Source: CAZAGT01 sp964484515 (GTDB taxonomy: Bacteria > Desulfobacterota > DSM-4660 > Desulfatiglandales > HGW-15). Taken from it: DNA of 17,598 nt. Positions 13,603-17,598 of this stretch are shown here, piece by piece; the first letter of the stretch is position 1, and each line of letters begins with the position of its first letter. The stretch lies in the NCBI GenBank assembly GCA_964484515.1, contig CAZAGT010000070.1, forward strand, positions 1 to 17,598, in the 5' to 3' direction. Both the position numbers and the translations under genes were made by a program. The notes beneath the pieces were generated by a model, which saw only the letters and a list, made by a program, of their open reading frames with translations, had not been told where the DNA came from and did not search any database.

Positions 13603-14892
13603 TCACATCGGTTTGTAGCCGAAGTAGATGGGAATAGCCATGATCAGTCCTTCCCAATAGGTGCAGATCAACAGCACGGCAATGGAGGCCAGGAGAAATG
13701 GGAATATCGCCTTGGACAGCCTTTCCAGATCTGTCTGTCCGATGGAACACGCAATAAATAGGCAGACGCCTACCGGCGGAGTCGTGAGACCGATTACCAG
13801 GTTGAGTACAAGAATGACCCCAAAATGAAGTGGATCAACGCCGATCTGAACCATCAAGGGAAGCAGAACAGGGGTCAGGATGATCAGCGATGCTCCCGTT
13901 TCCATGAAGGTGCCGACAATGAGAAGGAGCACGTTCAGGAATAGCAGGATCAGGTACTTGTTGGTGGTGGCCTTCAAGACGGTCTCCGTGACCATCTGTG
14001 GGACCTCCTCAGCCGCCAGAAGCCATGAAAAGATGCTGGCCATCGCGATGACAAGCATGACCAGCGAACTGGTTGCGCCGGTATTGACCAGGATTCGAGG
14101 CAGATCTTGAAGACGGATATCCCGGTAGACGAAGAAGCTGATGAAGAGTGCATAGAATGAGGCGATGCAAGCGCTCTCGGTCGGTGTAAAGATACCCGTC
14201 AGGATACCTCCCAGGATGATAATCGGCAGCATGATGACCAGGGCCGCATCTACTATCGCTTTGAGTGATTCCTTCAAGGAAGGTGTCCTGCCCTTAGGGT
14301 ACTGGCGTGTTTGGGAGTAATACCCGACAACACCCATCTGAAACAGCCCCAACAGGACGCCCGGTACGAATCCGGCCAGGAAGAGCGAGGCGATGGATAC
14401 CTCGGCCAGGACCCCGTAGATGATAAAGGGAATCGAGGGCGGGATGACCGGACCGATGGTTGACGATGTCGCGGTCACGGCCGCAGCGAAGTTCTTGTCA
14501 TAGCCCTCTTTCTTCATGGCCGGAATGAGAATGGAACCGACGGCACTCGTGTCGGCCACGGCCGCGCCCGTGATACCCGCGAAGATCATGCTTATGACGA
14601 CGTTAATGTATGCAAGGCCGCCTCGCAGCCAGCCGACGAGGATGTTACAGAATGCGAGCAGCCGACCGGTCATACCGCCGGCGCTCATGATGTTGCCGGC
14701 CAGGATAAAAAAAGGAACGGCCATAAGGACAGGGGAGTCAATTCCCGTGAAGATCCGTTGAGCCGCAAGGATGAGGGGCGTCTCGCCCTGGGTCATGATC
14801 GCCATGAGCGGGGTCAGGCCGAGAACGAAGGCGATCGGCACTCCGATGAGCAAGAAAAAGATGAAGGAGGTGATCAGGACAATAACGACCAT
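13603..14892 (-). CDS. dctM: TRAP transporter large membrane subunit DctM
   Basis: 429 aa with about 12 or more hydrophobic segments, the size and topology of the large TRAP permease subunit in the inner membrane. Recognisable blocks are GVPIAFVLGL near the start, FFILAGNIMSAGG, ITGAAVADTSAVGSILIPAM, TSSTIGPVIPPSIPFIIYG and, at the end, LVIGLTTPPVGVCLFIAC. It carries out sodium-coupled uptake with DctP delivering the substrate. The ATG at 14892 has only a weak GAGGG signal. The gap to dctQ (84 bp) is filled by a family B hairpin element, unusual because these two genes are often almost contiguous. Confidence 0.95.
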   Translation of the reverse strand: MVVIVLITSFIFFLLIGVPIAFVLGLTPLMAIMTQGETPLILAAQRIFTGIDSPVLMAVPFFILAGNIMSAGGMTGRLLAFCNILVGWLRGGLAYINVVISMIFAGITGAAVADTSAVGSILIPAMKKEGYDKNFAAAVTATSSTIGPVIPPSIPFIIYGVLAEVSIASLFLAGFVPGVLLGLFQMGVVGYYSQTRQYPKGRTPSLKESLKAIVDAALVIMLPIIILGGILTGIFTPTESACIASFYALFISFFVYRDIRLQDLPRILVNTGATSSLVMLVIAMASIFSWLLAAEEVPQMVTETVLKATTNKYLILLFLNVLLLIVGTFMETGASLIILTPVLLPLMVQIGVDPLHFGVILVLNLVIGLTTPPVGVCLFIACSIGQTDLERLSKAIFPFLLASIAVLLICTYWEGLIMAIPIYFGYKPM

Positions 14893-14907
14893 GGAATCGG
14901 TGCCCTC

Positions 14908-14970
14908 ACTCGCCTTTGCCAGGTTTATCCGCCTCGGGCGTGATGTCCCGCGCAGAAGCGCGGGGCGCTT
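14908..14970. repeat. Repeat family B, compact copy with alternative hairpins
   Basis: It shares ACTCGCC, GCCAGGTTTAYCCGCCTC, ATG, CCCG and GGGGYGCTTT blocks with 12781-12916. It can fold as CGCC-TCG-GGCG (14930-14940) and then CCCGCGC-AGAA-GCGCGGG (14947-14964). Alternatively AAGCGC (14956-14961) pairs with GCGCTT (14965-14970) around GGG, which excludes the second stem. It lies 7 nt after the dctQ stop, inside the TRAP operon. Confidence 0.75.
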
Positions 14971-14976
14971 TACTGA

Positions 14977-15453
14977 TTAGGAGTCTGAGTACACCTTCGG
15001 TCTTGGCTGAAAAAGAAATGCGATCGCGTGAAAAAGCATAATCGCCGCCCCGACAGGGACGGCCAGGTATGGCAGCGACATCGGCACGCGTAGTGCCGGG
15101 CTGATTTGAGCCCGGGTCACCAGGACCAGTTGGATCCCGCCCACCACGATCACGGCCAGAATGAGGATCACGGACAACCGGGCAATGATGGACAGGACCC
15201 GGTGAACGCCCGGCGGCATGCGATCCATAAAAATAGTGACCGCGAGATGTTGGCCCCGTTTCATGGCGACCGCGGCGCCCAGAAGAGAGGCCCACACCAG
15301 ACAATACCGGGCGAACTCCTCAGTCCAGAACAAAGGCAGGTTGAGGACGTAGCGGAAGATGACCTGGAGAAAGACGACTAGGGCCATGACGGAGAGAATG
15401 ATAATCAAGGCCGTCTTGGTCACCCGATGAACAATGTCGCTTGCTCGTTCCAA
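14977..15453 (-). CDS. dctQ: TRAP transporter small membrane subunit DctQ
   Basis: 158 aa with four membrane segments (about 14-34, 48-63, 86-111, 127-148), the expected DctQ layout. Family hallmarks are RYVLNLPLFWTEEFARY (34-50; W43, E45, E46) and the KRGQHL loop (65-70). It bridges DctM in the inner membrane. The start is TTG at 15453: GGAGGAG lies 3 nt upstream, and the first internal ATG would remove the first membrane helix. It starts 64 bp after the dctP stop and stops just before a family B repeat. Confidence 0.93.
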   Translation of the reverse strand: MERASDIVHRVTKTALIIILSVMALVVFLQVIFRYVLNLPLFWTEEFARYCLVWASLLGAAVAMKRGQHLAVTIFMDRMPPGVHRVLSIIARLSVILILAVIVVGGIQLVLVTRAQISPALRVPMSLPYLAVPVGAAIMLFHAIAFLFQPRPKVYSDS

Positions 15454-15456
15454 GAA

Positions 15457-15463
15457 CTCCTCC
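15457..15463 (-). promoter_or_regulatory. Ribosome binding site fixing the TTG start of dctQ
   Basis: GGAGGAG on the minus strand ends 3 nt before TTG at 15453. This strong site is the reason for choosing the rare start codon. Confidence 0.75.
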
Positions 15464-15517
15464 GAGTTGTGCCCGGCCGCGAAGCTGATTCCAGCTCCCT
15501 TAGTGGGGGTGAATTCC

Positions 15518-16501
15518 TCACTGAGTGGCCCTTATCCGGTCGAGGACGTCTTTCCAGGCCGGATGCTTCCGGCCGAACAGGTCGTAGACCGGAGACATGG
15601 CCTCGATGAATATGGATTTATCCACTTCACTGACGATCATCCCCTGCTTCTTCAGTTCTTCGAGCTGCTTGGCCTCGTTGTCCCGGATGAGTTTGCGCGC
15701 ATAGACCGCAGCCTTGAGAGCCGCGTCTTGAAAGATCTGCTGATGTTCCGGTTTGAGCTTTTTGAACTTCTTGAGTCCCATGGTCAAGGGGGCAGGGGAG
15801 TAGAAATGGCCGGTCAGGCTCAGGTACTTCTGAACCTCGCTCAGTTTGAAGTGGTAGATGACGGCGATGGGGTTCTCCTGCCCGTCAATGACGCCGGTCT
15901 GCAGAGAGGTGTAGGTCTCGCCCCAGCTCATCGGCACCGCCTGGGCTCCGAGCTGCCGTACCGATGCCAGGTGAACCGGATTTTCCATAGTCCTGAATTT
16001 GAGGCCCTTGAAATCGGCTGGTTTGAGGAGGGGCCGTTTGGAGTTGGTGAAGTTGCGGAACCCGTTCTCGAAAAAGGACAATCCCTTGATCTTGGCCTTC
16101 TCAAGCCCGTCCAGCAAGTTTCGACCGACGGGGCCGTCCAGGACCTTATCCACGTGTTCGTTGCTGGTAAACAGGAAGGGCAGGTCGACCACCCCCATGT
16201 CTTCGCTGAAGTTGGATATCGGGCCGGTCGAGGTCGCCGCCATATCGATCGTGCCCAGCTGTAAACCTTCCAGCAATTCTCGCTCACCCGTGCCGAGCTG
16301 GCCGCTGTCGTAAACTTTGACGATAACGGCACCGTCCGTTGCTTCTTTGACGAGTTGGGCAAAATATACAGCCCCCATGGTATACGCGTGATGTGGCGGG
16401 GCCAGGGTCGCCAGTTTAAGCCTGGTCTTGGCTTGGACTGGAATAGCCAGGGTGGCAATCCCCAAGATCAAGAATAAAGTGATAAGCGCAGGTCGTTTCA
16501 T
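15518..16501 (-). CDS. dctP: TRAP transporter substrate-binding protein DctP
   Basis: 327 aa periplasmic binding protein. The signal peptide is residues 1-24 (MKRP, hydrophobic core, PVQA cleavage). The mature protein starts KTRLKLATLAPPHH. Family blocks include SGQLGTGERELLEGLQLGTIDMA (66-88), DLPFLF (106-111), FENGFRNFTNSKRP (about 144-157) and KGLKFRTMENP (165-175). R170 is the arginine that binds the substrate carboxylate in DctP/SiaP proteins. SWGETYTSLQTGVIDGQENP follows. An organic acid is therefore the likely ligand, but which one is unknown. The ATG at 16501 has AAGGAGG 8 nt upstream; the 17 in-frame codons further upstream are not used. It is the first gene of dctP-dctQ-dctM-nitroreductase. 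Confidence 0.95.
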   Translation of the reverse strand: MKRPALITLFLILGIATLAIPVQAKTRLKLATLAPPHHAYTMGAVYFAQLVKEATDGAVIVKVYDSGQLGTGERELLEGLQLGTIDMAATSTGPISNFSEDMGVVDLPFLFTSNEHVDKVLDGPVGRNLLDGLEKAKIKGLSFFENGFRNFTNSKRPLLKPADFKGLKFRTMENPVHLASVRQLGAQAVPMSWGETYTSLQTGVIDGQENPIAVIYHFKLSEVQKYLSLTGHFYSPAPLTMGLKKFKKLKPEHQQIFQDAALKAAVYARKLIRDNEAKQLEELKKQGMIVSEVDKSIFIEAMSPVYDLFGRKHPAWKDVLDRIRATQ

Positions 16502-16668
16502 GTCTTTTCCTCCTTTCTTGAGATTTGAGGTTGACGGTTGCAAACCCAACACCCCCTGGGCAGCTTCCTCGAAGAATCAATAGCGGGTTCTATCTTGGCC
16601 TTCGAAATTGCCGGCGGCATCATGGACGAAAAAGGCCAATCGGAAGAGAGCTCCTTTGTTCTTGTCTT

Positions 16669-16692
16669 CTCGCACCCTTCGCCAGGTTGTCC
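16669..16692. repeat. Partial family B-like match
   Basis: CTCGCAC...TTCGCCAGGTTGTCC resembles the left end of family B (CTCGCCCTCGCCAGGTTTACC). The hairpin part is absent. It lies in the 249-bp gap between the Rid gene and dctP. Confidence 0.35.
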
Positions 16693-16750
16693 ACGTAAAA
16701 CTAGGGTTCAAATACGTAGGTGTGTCGATGCTCAAGGCAGATCGCCATGG

Positions 16751-17155
16751 TTACGCCGGCGTCCCGCTGCCGATCTCAGCGATCGCCTCGACTTCGACGA
16801 GCAACTCCGGCTTTACCAGCGCGGGCGTTGCGACGGCCGTGCTGGCCGGTATTTTGTTCGGGAACGCCTCGGCGCGCGCTGCCGCGAAGTCCGAAAACCT
16901 GCTCATATCGGTGAGGAATGTGGTGATCTTTACGACGTCATCCATCGTCGCTCCAGCCTCGGCCAGCACCGTGCGAAGATTGCTGAACACCTGGCGTGCC
17001 TGAGCGGCCATGTCGTCCCCACCGACAACGTTGCCCTGCGGGTCAAAGGCAACCTGCCCCGAGACGTAGACGGTGCTCCCGACCCGTACGGCCTGGGAGA
17101 TTCGATACGCCTTTGCCCACGGCCACGCAGGGTTAAGTTCGATTCGTTCCGGCAT
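16751..17155 (-). CDS. Rid (YjgF/YER057c/UK114) family protein without the catalytic arginine
   Basis: 134 aa, one Rid domain. Typical segments are SQAVRVGSTVYVSGQVAFDPQG (20-41), MAAQARQVFSNLRTVLAEAGATMDDVVKITTFLTD (49-83), and the end block PASTAVATPALVKPELLVEVEAIA (103-126). In RidA, which hydrolyses reactive enamines/imines, this block contains an essential arginine (PARS-type). Here that position is S105, as in the Rid4-7 type subfamilies. Imine deaminase activity is therefore doubtful and another ligand-linked role is likely. The ATG at 17155 has GAGGAGG upstream. It precedes the TRAP operon by 249 bp in the same direction and may belong to the same catabolic unit. Confidence 0.9.
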   Translation of the reverse strand: MPERIELNPAWPWAKAYRISQAVRVGSTVYVSGQVAFDPQGNVVGGDDMAAQARQVFSNLRTVLAEAGATMDDVVKITTFLTDMSRFSDFAAARAEAFPNKIPASTAVATPALVKPELLVEVEAIAEIGSGTPA

Positions 17156-17598
17156 TTTGTTCCTCCTCTCCCTTGGTGTTGGTGACTAAAGTCCCGTATG
17201 TCTGTTGACGACCATCGGATTCGATCGTTTCGGTATCTTGCCGTTTACAGGATAACGCCCTAAAGATCAAGGGAGGGGTGCTACACTCCAAAAATCCGGA
17301 GTGAATAGATCGGATCAACCGGTGCGGATGATCCGACGCTTGCCTTCCGCGATAAACAGATATAGGCTCTACGAAAGCCCAAGGGTAGTGCGAGCCTTGA
17401 GCCGCAGACCTTGGGCCTTTCCCGAGCTTCAAGGCGATCTCAGAGGTCAGCGCCGCCTCTTGCCACAGGGCGGGCAGGTTGATCGACTGCGAAACTTCAT
17501 GAAATTGGTACTTGAATTTGACATTCTAAGATTCTTCGACGTTTGTTCGCCCGGCCATGGGGGTCTCTTTTCAAAAACGAGGAATTGAGTGCGTTGTC
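17156..17598. other. Leader/intergenic region without a supported gene
   Basis: 443 bp upstream of the Rid gene. Open frames on both strands overlap the inverted repeats at 17284-17421 and match no family I know. One minus-strand frame entering from the right edge is open for 33 codons to a TGA near 17500 and might be the end of a neighbouring gene, but nothing in it is recognisable. Confidence 0.5.
17284..17421. repeat. Three consecutive inverted repeats upstream of the Rid gene
   Basis: Arms are CACTCC/GGAGTG (17284-17289 and 17298-17303), CGGATCA/TGATCCG (17311-17317 and 17329-17335) and GAAAGCCCAAGG/CCTTGGGCCTTTC (17373-17384 and 17409-17421, one bulge). All lie 130-270 bp upstream of the Rid start, so they would be in its leader or promoter. 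No T-tracts of terminator type are seen. Confidence 0.7.

Noticed and set aside
15434..16264. 276-aa plus-strand ORF
   Set aside because: Antisense to dctP, which has a signal peptide and full family motifs; no independent support.
16498..16623. 41-aa minus-strand ORF whose TGA overlaps the dctP ATG (ATGA)
   Set aside because: No ribosome site, low-complexity content and no recognisable motif; its end is the dctP ribosome site itself. It might be a leader peptide, but the evidence is too thin.
17133..17432. 99-aa minus-strand ORF upstream of the Rid gene
   Set aside because: It is built across the inverted repeats, overlaps the Rid start, has no good ribosome site and matches no family.

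Overview
The window looks like chromosomal DNA of an anaerobic, probably uncultured, Desulfobacterota/deltaproteobacterial-type organism. This is inferred from gene content: two redox-active C_GCAxxG_C_C proteins, a TRAP transporter, a membrane-bound class III cyclase, a winged-helix/PAS pair, and large intergenic spaces filled with short dispersed repeats. I see no rRNA, tRNA, CRISPR array, transposase or phage gene.

Layout, left to right. Nearly everything is on the minus strand, so transcription runs right to left. 1-830: a repeat copy and a HAD phosphatase. 909-1630: a two-gene unit, a winged-helix protein then a stand-alone PAS protein. 2079-2848: the wreck of a large zinc-ribbon/cyclase/ATPase/TPR signalling protein; only its two ends survive, separated by repeat DNA. 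3110-4162: a zinc alcohol dehydrogenase, the only plus-strand gene. 4197-9065: a metabolic block of two SDR proteins (one without the catalytic tetrad), an M29-like metalloprotein and a ThDP-dependent lyase/decarboxylase-type enzyme. 9484-10693: two paralogous C_GCAxxG_C_C proteins with a 1-nt gap. 10891-12677: a membrane nucleotide cyclase and, overlapping its stop codon by 4 nt, an untracked 50-codon ORF. 12918-16501: an exported nitroreductase and a complete TRAP transporter (DctP, DctQ, DctM). 16751-17155: a Rid-family protein lacking the canonical arginine, preceded by three inverted repeats.

How it may work together (inference): the TRAP system would import an organic anion, probably a carboxylate. 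The lyase, metalloprotein, dehydrogenases and Rid protein would process it, and the C_GCAxxG_C_C pair and nitroreductase would handle electrons. No substrate can be named from sequence alone.

The most distinctive non-coding signal is two intergenic repeat families. Family A carries a TGTTGCRTAAACAACA-like box at one end and a GCAGCATCCTCGACTTTTGC-like block at the other. It lies in the same orientation in several gaps, with the box 25-60 nt upstream of three start codons. Family B is a GC-rich hairpin element placed just after the stop codons of dctQ and the nitroreductase gene.
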